Below, one piece after another: positions 9,001-15,628 of a stretch of 64,000 bases of DNA; position 1 is the stretch's first letter, and each line of letters begins with the position of its first letter. The position numbers were made by a program, and so were the translations under genes. Origin of the DNA: Verrucomicrobia bacterium 12-59-8 (GTDB taxonomy: Bacteria > Verrucomicrobiota > Verrucomicrobiae > Verrucomicrobiales > Verrucomicrobiaceae); contig NCCR01000023.1 of NCBI GenBank assembly GCA_002279765.1, forward strand, positions 6,464-70,463, read 5' to 3'. Below the pieces are notes generated by a model that did not search any database, was not told where the DNA came from, and was given only the letters and a program-made list of their open reading frames with translations.

Positions 9001-11561
9001 ACAGTAAGCGAGTTGATGGCGGTATCTGCGGTGACATTGCGCGCGGCGTAATTGTTCCGGTCGGCGTAGTTTTCCAGCCCGGTGACAGGAGCGATGTAAC
9101 TGTTGACGAGCCAGTTGGTCCCTGTGGTCGGATTCACTCCTGTGGCATACTCGGCAGCAGTCAGCGGGCGCAGATAACCACTATCAAGGGTCATGAGACC
9201 CATGCCTGCGCCGGAGTACATGTAGCTGCCCTGCACCGTCTCGAGCGGCCGGGTGTAGGCGGCAACAGCGGGAGTCTGCAGCGAGGGCACCACACCGCCA
9301 AACAGGCCGACCACGATGTTCTGGCTGGTCGTGCCAGGCAAATTTGCACCTACCGTGACGATGCCGGTGCTGTCATTGAGAGCAATACGGTCATCAGACC
9401 CGCCGATGCCCCAGGTGTGGGACGGATTGGTATCGTAAATTTTGAGCACTCCATTGTTGTTACGCGTGAAGGTCTGGAACGAACCATCAAACCGACCGCC
9501 GGCGCGGGTGTCGAGGTAGAGAACGTTGGTGCCGTAGTCCGCCACCACATTGCCAAAGTTTTCATGATTGGTGACTGCGGTGTCCGTCTCCAGCAGCAGG
9601 TAGCCGTTGCGCAGATTGGTGAAGCCCGTGTCATTGAGGCGGTCGTCGTTGTTCACGCTGGCATACACCGGGTTGGCGGAGTTGTTCAGCAGCGCCAGCG
9701 CCCCCCAGCGGGAGACTGTGATGGAGTTTGCCTGGTTGAAGCTACCATTGGCACCGGCAAGCGACATGTTGTAGTAAACGGAGGCGGCCTGACCGCCGTT
9801 GCTGCGGTCGAAAGAGTTGCTGATCCAGCGATAAGTCGGCAGCTTGATGAGGATGTCGCCGTCAAAGGCGCTGTTGTTGCCGGTGATGCGCAGTTCGCGT
9901 GAACCGCGCACGGTGAAACCAGTGCCATTATTTCCCGGACTTGTATTGTCAAAGGTGCCCTGGATTTCCGTTGCCCCTGGATTGTCAAAGACACCGGTGG
10001 AGGCGTTGATGCCGCTGGAGCCGCCGTTGATGTCAAACAAATTGCCGTTGCCATTCGCATCCCGACCGGTGCCTCCCCCGACGAGGTTGATGACCACCCC
10101 CGGGCCAAAAATCTGGTCGAAGGTCTGACCGGCACCCGTGCTGCCTTCACGCATCCAGACACCGTTGTTCATATTGACGGTGAAATTGTCAAAGTTGTCC
10201 GTCACTTTCACATCGAGAGGAAAGGTGTTGGCACCTGTCCAGAAGGTGCTGAAAGAAAGACGGGGATCTGACACGCTGTTGCCACTTATGGGGCTGGGGA
10301 TGACATTGACATTGAAGGGGTCTGAAGTGCGGCTGCCAAGAGTCGGGTCAATGCCATCATACGCATTCCTGTTGTAGGCGACGTTGATGGTGAGGCCGTC
10401 AAGGTTGTTGCCGTAGGTGGTGCCGTCAATCAATGCACCGCCCAGCAAGGCACCATCATTTTCAAACTTCAGCTTGCCTTCGTTGATGTTGATCGTTGCG
10501 CCCGTGCGACCTTGAATGTCCGCGTTTTGCACACGCCATTCGTTCGTTCCGAGCTTCGTCAGAGCAAAGCCACCAAGGTCGAGAACCGGAGCGATTTCGG
10601 CATCGCCCGCAGCATTGAGATGACGGAACATGGTGGCGGTGCTGTAGCCGCCGATGGTGGCATCAGCGTCGAGCGCGAGATAGGAGATCGTCGAAGTGCC
10701 CGCCGTGTTGCGGAGGGCTCCCAGGCCATTCGTACCACCGCCGCTGATGCGGAAAATTTCCGTGTCGTCGGCCTGTAAATTGAAGTCACGATCACGCAGA
10801 TCAATCGAACCGCCATTGCGCGCGACCGTTTCATTGCCCACACCTGTCGCGCCGGTAGTCGAGACATTATTGCCTTCCAGCCGGATCAAGCCTGAATTCG
10901 CCACCAACCGTCCACTGAACGTGTTGGCATTGTTCAGGATGATCCAGTTAACGCTTTGATTTCCGGTCGAAAGATCATCAAAAACGATGGTATCGGATCC
11001 AGAGGTACCGCCACTGATAATCCCGCTGAAAGTGATGCCCTGATTATTGGAAGTATCGAAGATAGAAATGTCGAGCTCGTTGTTGAGCACTAGAGCGGAA
11101 GAGATGGTGTCGTTGCCGCCTCCATCGGTTTTGACGATGGTTGACACCCCACCGGAAGAGTCAAACGTCAGCGTGTTGCTCTGGATGGTGTAGCTCTGGC
11201 CGCCTGAGCTGTCGCCGATGCTGAGATCCCCCAGCGTCACCGGCACATCCAGCGTGATCGTGCGATTGGCCGAGATGTTGATGGTGCTGAAGTTCACAAA
11301 TGCCTCCGGGCCGCTCGGGTAGCCGGTGCCCGGGTCCAGATTGCCCCAGTTGGTTGACAGGCTCCAGTTGCCATTGCCGTTCAAAGTCCAAAGGCCAATG
11401 GAGCTCTGAGTCTGTGCGTTGATGCTTCCAAGCACCGACAGCACCAAAATTCCGACTACCAGCGCCATGACAGAGCGCCCGCCCCGAAGTGTCAGCCCCC
11501 CATCGGCAATGCAGGAATTAAGGCCGTGAGAGTGGATTTTTTGTGACAACAATGTATTCAT
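1..11561 (-). CDS. Giant exported autotransporter-associated beta-strand repeat protein (3' end outside window)
   Basis: The minus frame starting at 11561 stays open to the left edge, giving at least 3,853 residues. Residues 1-48 form a long signal peptide: a ~30-residue basic/polar extension, then a hydrophobic stretch (MALVVGILVLSVLG) ending at a likely NAQT cleavage site. The rest is Gly/Asn/Thr/Ser-rich, poor in Cys and Lys, and made of short strands, as in right-handed beta-helix passengers. Copies of the autotransporter-associated repeat (family TIGR02601/PF12951) are readable, such as LSGNNSYTGDTYINGGTL. A unit of about 1,400 residues recurs: the FFGG landmark lies near 9300, 5100 and 880. 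The likely role is a cell-surface or secreted filamentous protein; adhesion is only inference. A C-terminal beta-barrel or sorting signal would lie outside the window. The start was chosen as the first Met before the signal peptide; no strong ribosome binding site is seen. Confidence 0.88.
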   Translation of the reverse strand, partial: MNTLLSQKIHSHGLNSCIADGGLTLRGGRSVMALVVGILVLSVLGSINAQTQSSIGLWTLNGNGNWSLSTNWGNLDPGTGYPSGPEAFVNFSTINISANRTITLDVPVTLGDLSIGDSSGGQSYTIQSNTLTFDSSGGVSTIVKTDGGGNDTISSALVLNNELDISIFDTSNNQGITFSGIISGGTSGSDTIVFDDLSTGNQSVNWIILNNANTFSGRLVANSGLIRLEGNNVSTTGATGVGNETVARNGGSIDLRDRDFNLQADDTEIFRISGGGTNGLGALRNTAGTSTISYLALDADATIGGYSTATMFRHLNAAGDAEIAPVLDLGGFALTKLGTNEWRVQNADIQGRTGATININEGKLKFENDGALLGGALIDGTTYGNNLDGLTINVAYNRNAYDGIDPTLGSRTSDPFNVNVIPSPISGNSVSDPRLSFSTFWTGANTFPLDVKVTDNFDNFTVNMNNGVWMREGSTGAGQTFDQIFGPGVVINLVGGGTGRDANGNGNLFDINGGSSGINASTGVFDNPGATEIQGTFDNTSPGNNGTGFTVRGSRELRITGNNSAFDGDILIKLPTYRWISNSFDRSNGGQAASVYYNMSLAGANGSFNQANSITVSRWGALALLNNSANPVYASVNNDDRLNDTGFTNLRNGYLLLETDTAVTNHENFGNVVADYGTNVLYLDTRAGGRFDGSFQTFTRNNNGVLKIYDTNPSHTWGIGGSDDRIALNDSTGIVTVGANLPGTTSQNIVVGLFGGVVPSLQTPAVAAYTRPLETVQGSYMYSGAGMGLMTLDSGYLRPLTAAEYATGVNPTTGTNWLVNSYIAPVTGLENYADRNNYAARNVTADTAINSLTVSFDALASLQVVGTSTKDYIIIEQGKTLKINSGVINFANFVEATSANMETVIRGGFLDMNSGVALINSNAIWHDLDRDSPNWYDFMVGNSSFIRSHIVNVTDLVRTGRDTLYLDTWSSFTGNIYSSDQGYLDVRHSGALGAGAAGREVRLGGSSGLLLEYGTNISGIDLRAANTFQGSATILRNEGATHSTWGGDVILDVTDAANSSDFQSYTITARNNGTLSVYGNIYTDRNASFTDSDAYADPPIVTTNFGETYTLNLRGQFRDIATGNLGTDPANSAITSIFRTGDSATRLDANHSLRFQMTGNDEGNVNVFQQWDATGRLDLNRGYFRIMYDPNAAGNDGTGFQTDGADALIQANEYFTRLALGADGGGTGTYDTHLMLARDGQVLNWSNQIYVYNNNRDGTISIGGENESGTVYIGSQDGLANYTIYFENQGGDRDLRFLQTRGGTTVVNARLFDNGTSVNSIANITGPGTIIFNANAVGASTVERWNFMGGEAIWQANPNTDSLLGNDRFGVSTAQAMFGGGTLTYIGGTVADRTENLTGNFRLLSGESEINVVAGAGRTETLNFGAAGAGFFKNQGATMRFTETGAGTGVITLQATGLTNTGIMSYATYGTTMGVATDFASNGVAGTIAAFGGYVTGAAESDFVSGNTVDVTSDVSFTAAAAPDNMRIDAPVNLTLDGQTMTLGGGALLITSNNTGANSISGGVLTSSFDADLGGAGTLSDLMIHNYGAGSLTIGATIADNGSGKVNLVLGGTGTTILTATNTNTGEIYINNGVLSISSESNLGAINGSIVSLARVNNGGNGTSSNAAAYASLSGAAIVFDTANAPTTAAVGTFNSSGTYVTATTLTSGGSGYSTGVWANLDDTTKTTENPAGVWAILDSGNLHMDGGTLAVTQDVTLDGARTLFLGSNGGFLEVTSGKTLTINGYITSEFSQINAANGFTANHLGVSDDPSSNGNPDIGDLIIQGGGTVVLTGAPDNTIRSNMMNSYGGITWINDGTLKIASAGSSASGILGTNRSWIDGTIIGTDGTLELATTSDPVIYEWLTFRGRGYQGRGTIITTGTARTIRLNGQMTVDAAMLVNNTNGSSIRFGEYGGALYGTGDISRTGNGEFLLYVNSPDWTGRLLNGSGNSRFYGSGSLQGMTSMSLDRNSYFGYGAGSTTIDEFRDRFNDNLAVSINGYSKIRMEAGAGVFSGIEKLGTVTVNSGVFNIEYDLGTVNVNGAPQLQGDYAGWHFTDIVRTPGTVVMVRNLDSGTDISSGVTDLSNRALALVDNAPTLIGSGNGTDGNTPIIAGFFGGTRPLNFLNTTTGIIWDEDRTTRFLMTSVAGIDPVTGAAVNYLRLLSDAPGSTDYKIVSDAGTTAASAGPLDLTTAGISADQNVRFVGITNDTIGVGNGFTSRVNSILTLDSLVEANSVTFASDTTGTNTNGAGNQVNLLMTPGGTLKINSGVLMFANIGTMDRLGNSQNIGINLDINNYIIGGNLDFNGKEAIIYAGTEWAQYNTSDQLNAYRNTDSDNSSAILRTSIYNTGGNGLTKTGASSVFMEAANYYTGDTSVNYGLLYVRHDQALGQSTRMNVTGGGGLVLGNNSRIMGVDLYVGPISGNNLTLYVEGDGVEWGGNVIFDNVDSTGSAGGYTRNFVPRIQVASSNTVMHIDGNVYGGDTAVSPGAQATARIFTTYTTASYTTLDFMGQIRDKSTGAVNLGGGDTLNDVLRMEVVANNDTANVHLYQQYDSAGRISILRGVLRYLGSGNFYTDAAALAQDPDNDFSGLQMGGRSLISGDGTGASDVGFFLHNAGSNFNLSSWNVGVDISDPNNSLGNGNYGLGNTTGNTSLGGENISGTITFGTGTGSIRFTQADTLYNRNLNLYAARGGTVDMKVNFLDGGNFVNSSITKVGAGTVRLLGSSAGDSTVEALKMLGGTLVLTGYDVNASRRVGNGAALTLSGGYLIVDATVGTAQEDFRDLTLNSGGSRLAVRGGATVNINSTITLNPASGVTMAFVENGGGVINISAPGLTTTDGDRFGYWAVYGNVLGQITDWAAREGSTGVKAFTAYDVDAFASGSNTEVTTGATFAAPATTNSIKFAAAADLNLGGSTLTVENGGMLVSNAVSGAVNITNGTLTRSGAGDILLHNYGTGITTISANITNSGVGVVSLVTGGVGTTVLSGNNSYTGDTYINGGTLQISSESALGNVSGSISRMVRENNGGYYLTADGRAYSANTGASIVFTTANAPTSAAVGTFDSGVNYATSTTLISGGAGYSTGVWVNLDDPSRTTENPAGVWAIFDSGNLHIDGGTLAVTDDIILNGARTIFLGASAGTFDIAAGKSLTINGYITSDVTDLIPGDDNPIDLTRPLVGGLAVEGGGTLVLTAAPDNTARENMFNGYNALTSINNGTIKIVSQASSASNALGTYSGWVDSTYIGPNGTLLMNVLNADVGLYEWLTLDGQGYQGGGTFQTVTGNAGSNRSYYLRGQINVLSDAVFNLRNGSNIYLNNGGGETYGSANIIKIGQGEFRFYSNESNFTGSFISASGYTRVYDAGRIMGMASMTLERNSFLGMNDDNTTVDETRSRLGDDMPVFTNGYIRMRVEGSAGVFSGIEKLGTANVMAGQLGIEFDMGATLSGGVPVLKGEYVGFHYTEIVRNPGTSVQLRLLDPGTSFADKNFNANVPSNANGNIAVVQVDILPTLIGSGDGSNGNAAIVPGFFGGVRPDWFNLVGTGSVFNEDYIANRLVTVETNGAGDHFLRPLLDSEYKVVGSPDTAQTTSIRLEDQGISADQNLKIVGVTSDSLGSGEFTNRQNSLLTLGSVAADCSLPSGISMIVNSLTFASESFGSGINGNGNWTSLIIADGGTLRINSGVIQMYNTGVQNMQGAGYNANLNMDIRSSLNGGSTDFNGMEAQFNIGSLWVHYNTTDSINAYRTTDFDNNYFYMNSSIVNATGLTKSGGSSLFLDAPNYYTGLTTVSYGTLYARHDQALGSSTQVQVTGGGNFVLGIGSR
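2405..2520 (-). repeat. Beta-strand repeat motif, third module of giant protein
   Basis: It encodes the most canonical repeat unit in the protein (GVGTTVLSGNNSYTGDTYI, then NGGTLQISSESALG). It is followed by a long block shared with the second module, for example at 2108-2215 versus 6322-6430, where the DNA itself is visibly similar. Confidence 0.8.
6630..6735 (-). repeat. Beta-strand repeat motif, second module of giant protein
   Basis: It encodes a clear TIGR02601-type unit (GTGTTILTATNTNTGEIYI, then NNGVLSISSESNLG). It closely matches the copy at 2405-2520. Confidence 0.75.
10840..10965 (-). repeat. Beta-strand repeat motif, first module of giant protein
   Basis: This stretch encodes a diverged autotransporter-associated strand repeat (NNANTFSGRLVANSGLIRLEG). 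It corresponds in position to the better-conserved copies near 6630-6735 and 2405-2520, about 4.2 kb apart each. Confidence 0.6.
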
Positions 11562-11893
11562 GATGAGTTGGTGGGTTGGACAGTGCTGCCGGGCACAGCT
11601 CCTTGGTTTGCCACTCATTCTGCCTGAATGAATATTTCTGCCTATTGGGTTCGCGGCTTGGACATTAATGCAGCTTGTCCGTGTCGGTCGTTACACCTTT
11701 GACAAGGAAGCATCTGAAGTTTTTGCTTACACCGTAGGTGCTGGGGGAATTTGAACTTAGAACCAGCCTTTCATCTCCTGATTCAGACAATAATTGAACA
11801 CTCCATGACGTTGGGTTACGACCCTTTTCTATTAGTCGGCACACGACTTTCAGACATTAATCAACAAACCCTAGAATCAGCACCAGCCCCCGC
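11562..11893. promoter_or_regulatory. Divergent intergenic region, probable promoters of both flanking genes
   Basis: This 332-base gap lies between two genes read outward and must hold both of their promoters. A short inverted repeat, TCATTC-tgcct-GAATGA (11615-11631), sits ~55 bases upstream of the giant gene and could be an operator. A TTGACA hexamer at 11699-11704 faces the rightward gene, but no good -10 box follows at 17 bases. No further gene is seen here. Confidence 0.35.
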
Positions 11894-13147
11894 ATGCATC
11901 ACTTTTCATCGCATGGTTTTGACATCCTTCGCAGCCGGAATAATCACCCTGTTAAGGTTCATTCCATTGCCTGGTTTTCTGCCGTTATTCTGCTGCTTGC
12001 GAGCTTTGCCGGTGTTCGGGCTGGCGCAGAAGATGCCTCAGCTCAGCAGCAAAATGAGCTGTTCACTTGTGCCAGCGGGCCATGGGGAAGGGTCGGCTAC
12101 TATTACTTCTACCTGGAGGCACCGGACTATGTGGTGGAAAAGTTTCCGCTGCCCAACACAACAACGAAGTGGGTTTTCAATGTGAATGAGTTCGATCGTA
12201 TCGAACCCCTGCTCAAGAACGCCGGAATGGCGCAGGAAAGACTCGATCAGTTGCTGGCACCACGACGCGTGGTCAAAGACACCCAGTATGCCTATGTCTT
12301 TCCCTCCGCCGCCGACGTAGAGAGCCTGACCGCTGAAAACAGGGCGATCATCTACAACGAGCTGGCACGCAATCCAGCCAACGTGTTCCAGTACTCTCCG
12401 GTGTTCTTTCTGACGGATTCAGTGGAGGAATGGGCCAAGGACTCCGGGCTTTCCGCAGCCATCGTCACCAAGATTTCAAGGCTGTCCTACAAGGCAGGCA
12501 GCGCGCTGGTGTTTGCGGACATCCCCCTGCTGCTCAGCCAGGCTGCCGACGTTGCTGAAGCACGCTACATCATGCGCAAACTGACGCGCGTGCGCACGCT
12601 GATGGCCCAACTGGAGCTGTCAAAGGAAGATTCCATCCCCGATCTTTTGAACTATTGGTCCACCGGACTTGGCCTCCGGCAGAAAGAGCTGGAGCCGCTG
12701 ATGCAGGCCATCATTCGCACCAAAGGCCTCGCACATCTCGACATTCTCCATCTGGTGCCGCCGCTGCCACGAAAGCTGCTCTACACCTATCCTGACATCA
12801 GCTACGCAGCCGAAGGACGGCTGCCGGACTGCCATTGGACGAGCTTGAACTTTTTCAACCTCACGCCCCAGCCCTTCCTGCTGGACACACGGCTCGCCAC
12901 CAGCCTGGTGAAGCAGGATTTTGACAAGGTTGAGCCTCCCTATCGCTACGGCGACGTGCTCATGTTCATCACACCGGATGGTCGCGCCGTGCATTCAGCC
13001 ACCTATCTGGCGGACGACATCCTGTTCAGCAAGAACGGCTCCAACCTGCTCACGCCATGGCTGCTGATGCGGCTGCAGGATCTTTCCAAGCTCTACGACA
13101 TCGAGCCCGGCAAGACGCGCATCGTGGGCTTTCGTCACAAAAAATAG
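11894..13147 (+). CDS. Exported protein with NlpC/P60-like C-terminal region
   Basis: The protein has 417 residues. A hydrophobic segment at about 25-42 (IAWFSAVILLLASFAGVRA) is a signal peptide or anchor. Residues ~45-300 match no family I recognise. The C-terminal ~110 residues carry the layout of a papain-fold NlpC/P60-type domain: Cys313 in DCHWTSLNFF at the start of a helix, then YGDVLMF, then His367 in AVHSATYLADDILFSKNG. In that family GDLVFF and HVGIYLGD occupy these places and cleave peptidoglycan peptides or amides. The catalytic assignment is inference by motif. Its divergent position beside the giant surface protein may hint at a cell-envelope role. The first Met is the only plausible start, since no later ATG precedes the hydrophobic segment. 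Confidence 0.7.
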   Translation: MHHFSSHGFDILRSRNNHPVKVHSIAWFSAVILLLASFAGVRAGAEDASAQQQNELFTCASGPWGRVGYYYFYLEAPDYVVEKFPLPNTTTKWVFNVNEFDRIEPLLKNAGMAQERLDQLLAPRRVVKDTQYAYVFPSAADVESLTAENRAIIYNELARNPANVFQYSPVFFLTDSVEEWAKDSGLSAAIVTKISRLSYKAGSALVFADIPLLLSQAADVAEARYIMRKLTRVRTLMAQLELSKEDSIPDLLNYWSTGLGLRQKELEPLMQAIIRTKGLAHLDILHLVPPLPRKLLYTYPDISYAAEGRLPDCHWTSLNFFNLTPQPFLLDTRLATSLVKQDFDKVEPPYRYGDVLMFITPDGRAVHSATYLADDILFSKNGSNLLTPWLLMRLQDLSKLYDIEPGKTRIVGFRHKK

Positions 13148-13154
13148 CCGGTGC

Positions 13155-13886
13155 TCAGCCCGGCCCGAGTTTGCGCGACTCCACCCAGCGGATGGCAAAG
13201 CGCGTCACCGCCGCTCCGTCTTCGAGCTTCATCTTATGCCGGATGTTCATGCGATGCACATCCACCGTTTTCGGACTGATCCGCAGTGATTCAGCTATCT
13301 CATGCGTGCCACGTCCGTCGCCCATCATTTGGAAGACTTCAAACTCTCTGTCCGTCAGCGCATCGAGTCCGCCTTCCATGCGCGGCTTGGCACCGCTGGT
13401 GTAGGCCTGGAAAATTTGCTCTGCCACAGCCTCGCTGAGCCAGCTCCCGCCGGAGGCCACCCTGCGCAGCGCCGCCTCGTAAAGATCGTAGCCCACGTTC
13501 TTCATCATGTAACCCTTGGCCCCGGCCTTGAGGGCGCGATGCGCATAGTAGGCCTCATCATGCATCGAAATGACCAGCATCGCCAACTCCGGGTGGACTG
13601 AATGCACGTCTTTGATGAATTCGAGACCGTTGCGGTCCGGCAAAGTGATGTCCACCAGGATGATGTCAGGCATGTCAGCCTCCAGTTTTTCCAGCGCAGA
13701 TTTGCAGTCCGCCGCTTCCCAACAGCATTCAAAATCCGGCAGGCTGTCGATGAAAACCTTCACGCCACCACGCATCATGGTATGGTCATCTAGGAGGGCC
13801 ACACGCTTACGCAGGGTGGGCGTTTCGTTGGATGGTTTGTTGGTGGAAGTGCTCATCTGTTTTGAAAACCGAATAGTCATCGACAT
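13155..13886 (-). CDS. LuxR/NarL-type DNA-binding response regulator
   Basis: The protein has up to 243 residues. The receiver domain spans ~28-145, with the acidic pair in ALLDDH, phosphoacceptor Asp79 in DIILVDITLPDRNG, and Lys in AGAKGYMMK. A LuxR-type helix-turn-helix follows at ~177-225 (LTDREFEVFQMMG, ISPKTVDVHR). This is a transcription regulator phosphorylated by a partner kinase, here almost certainly the adjacent one. The listed start overlaps the kinase gene by ten bases. A second Met at 13856 (MSTSTNK) is equally likely, because the first ten residues are not part of the receiver fold. Confidence 0.92.
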   Translation of the reverse strand: MSMTIRFSKQMSTSTNKPSNETPTLRKRVALLDDHTMMRGGVKVFIDSLPDFECCWEAADCKSALEKLEADMPDIILVDITLPDRNGLEFIKDVHSVHPELAMLVISMHDEAYYAHRALKAGAKGYMMKNVGYDLYEAALRRVASGGSWLSEAVAEQIFQAYTSGAKPRMEGGLDALTDREFEVFQMMGDGRGTHEIAESLRISPKTVDVHRMNIRHKMKLEDGAAVTRFAIRWVESRKLGPG

Positions 13887-15628
13887 GCAAGTGGCATTTC
13901 ACATACCGCAAGAGTCCCGCCTCCCGCCACATCACGCGGCTGAAATGTCAGCACGGCCCCCAGGGCATCGGCGCGCTGCCGCAGCATAAACAATCCCATG
14001 CCTTTCCCCTTGGTCCCTGCCGTCGGATGAAAACTAACCCCGTCGTTGGCCACTTCGAGGCGCAGAAGATTCCGGTCCCGTATCAGACTGATGCCAATCC
14101 AGCTTGCCCGGCCATGCTTGGCGGCATTGGTGGCCAGTTCCTGGGCAATGCGGAAAATCAAGGCCGCTTCCTCGGTTTTCAGCACACCGGAGAAATCTTC
14201 ACACTCAACACGGCATCCGATGCCAAAAGCGCGTTCAAGAAATTTGCGCAGATCATCCAGAGCGTCCGGCAGTTCCTGCGGCCCCACCGCCACGGGAGCC
14301 AGACCCCGCGCATAGCTGCGCGCGAGATCGGAGGCCTCCGCCAATTCTCGCGCCACGTCCATCGCCAGCCCGGACTGCGGATGCCCTTCACGTTTCAGGC
14401 TGCCGCCAAGCACGCCGCTTTTCAACTGTGCGGCGGCCAGACGCTGGCACACATCATCGTGCAAATCTTGCCCGATACGCCTTCGCTCATTTTCCGCCGC
14501 CTCGATCTGCATCTTATCCATCTCCTTCTCTGCGGTGATTACACTTGCCATGCCCGCCACCTGGAGGATGCCGGCCACACCAGGATTATTCTCAGTCGAA
14601 AAACCACGGCAGCGCAGCCATTCAATTCTATCCCGGACATGAATGCGTATTTCGACCTCCTCCTCGACGGGGGCACTGCGCAGTGAGCGCAGCATTTTCA
14701 AAACCGCCGCACGATCCGGCCTCAACACGGTGCGCAGCCAGTCCCAGCGGCGTACACACAAAGCTGCAGCAGGGCGGCCAAACATTTCCTCATAAGCCTT
14801 GTTGACGTAGATATGTTCCGTGGGATCCAACGGCGCCACCCAAAAAATATCCCTCGTGTTCGAGGCGATCTGGCTGAAGCGCCATTCCGATTCCTGCAGG
14901 CGGTGCGCGGCGTCTTCAATACTCTTTGAAATGGTTTCCAGTTCATCCCCGCCCCCGATTGATTCCGGCACCACCTCTTGCGGACCGATGCACCGCACCT
15001 GCTCCACGATCGCAGTGACACGGTCAGTGATCAGCATTTGCAGCAGTGCCCACAGCAGCAGGCAGCTCCCAAACAGAACGCAGGCCTGCGCCAGGGATTC
15101 ATGCATGGCATGGCTGACGGCGGCGGCCTTGAACCAGTTCAGGTCATATTCCAACACGACCAGCCCTTTTCTCGACGCTGCGCTCACATCAACAAAGGGA
15201 AAAATGGCTGTCAGGCGCCCCTTTGCCAGGTCTTCACTGAGCATGCCCTCGCTGGAGTCCTGGGCCTGACGCAACTGATGGATGCTGATCGACAGCGGGC
15301 AGTCCCAGATGGACACGCCACGCCATTGTTTCCGCGTCGCATTGCAAATGATGTCATTGCCGTCTGAAATCACCCCGAGGCGCAGGTCTGGATTTACCGA
15401 GGCATAACTGATGGCCAGATCAGCTGATTGTGAGAGACGCCGTCTAAGGAAGTGCTGCGCAAAACTCGACAACCGCGTGCCCTCCTCATACGCCTGCAGG
15501 CGCATTTCTTCAAACCGCTCGTTCAAATCATGCTGATACTGCCGCGAGATGTTCAGTATGATCATCAGCAGGCCAAAAACCATCACGATTGCAGAAACTC
15601 GAAACTGCAGGGTGAAAAGACGCTTCAC
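13877..15628 (-). CDS. Membrane PAS-domain sensor histidine kinase (HisKA_3/NarX-like)
   Basis: The protein has 583 residues. Membrane segments lie at ~11-27 and ~181-199 and enclose a ~150-residue periplasmic sensor region. A linker follows, then a PAS domain (~247-360) containing WRFSQIASNTRDIFW and VNKAYEEMFGR. The HisKA_3 dimerisation helix holds phosphoacceptor His390 in IGQDLHDDVCQRL. A GHKL ATPase domain ends the protein, with the glycine-rich GTKGKGMGLFMLRQR. It is expected to phosphorylate the regulator encoded just downstream. Its gene overlaps the upstream binding-protein gene by four bases (ATGA), so the three are probably co-translated. The periplasmic domain has no family I recognise. 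Confidence 0.93.
   Translation of the reverse strand: MKRLFTLQFRVSAIVMVFGLLMIILNISRQYQHDLNERFEEMRLQAYEEGTRLSSFAQHFLRRRLSQSADLAISYASVNPDLRLGVISDGNDIICNATRKQWRGVSIWDCPLSISIHQLRQAQDSSEGMLSEDLAKGRLTAIFPFVDVSAASRKGLVVLEYDLNWFKAAAVSHAMHESLAQACVLFGSCLLLWALLQMLITDRVTAIVEQVRCIGPQEVVPESIGGGDELETISKSIEDAAHRLQESEWRFSQIASNTRDIFWVAPLDPTEHIYVNKAYEEMFGRPAAALCVRRWDWLRTVLRPDRAAVLKMLRSLRSAPVEEEVEIRIHVRDRIEWLRCRGFSTENNPGVAGILQVAGMASVITAEKEMDKMQIEAAENERRRIGQDLHDDVCQRLAAAQLKSGVLGGSLKREGHPQSGLAMDVARELAEASDLARSYARGLAPVAVGPQELPDALDDLRKFLERAFGIGCRVECEDFSGVLKTEEAALIFRIAQELATNAAKHGRASWIGISLIRDRNLLRLEVANDGVSFHPTAGTKGKGMGLFMLRQRADALGAVLTFQPRDVAGGGTLAVCEMPLACR

Noticed and set aside
78..10778. Many plus-strand open frames across the left 11 kb, the longest at 597-1778, 2115-3008 and 8784-9902
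   Set aside because: They are the antisense of the giant repeat protein. Their translations are His/Val/Ala/Asp-rich with no family features, while the minus frame is continuous and shows signal peptide and repeats.
11751..12185. Plus-strand open frame ahead of the exported protein gene
   Set aside because: It overlaps the better-supported gene at 11894 in another frame and has no recognisable domain.
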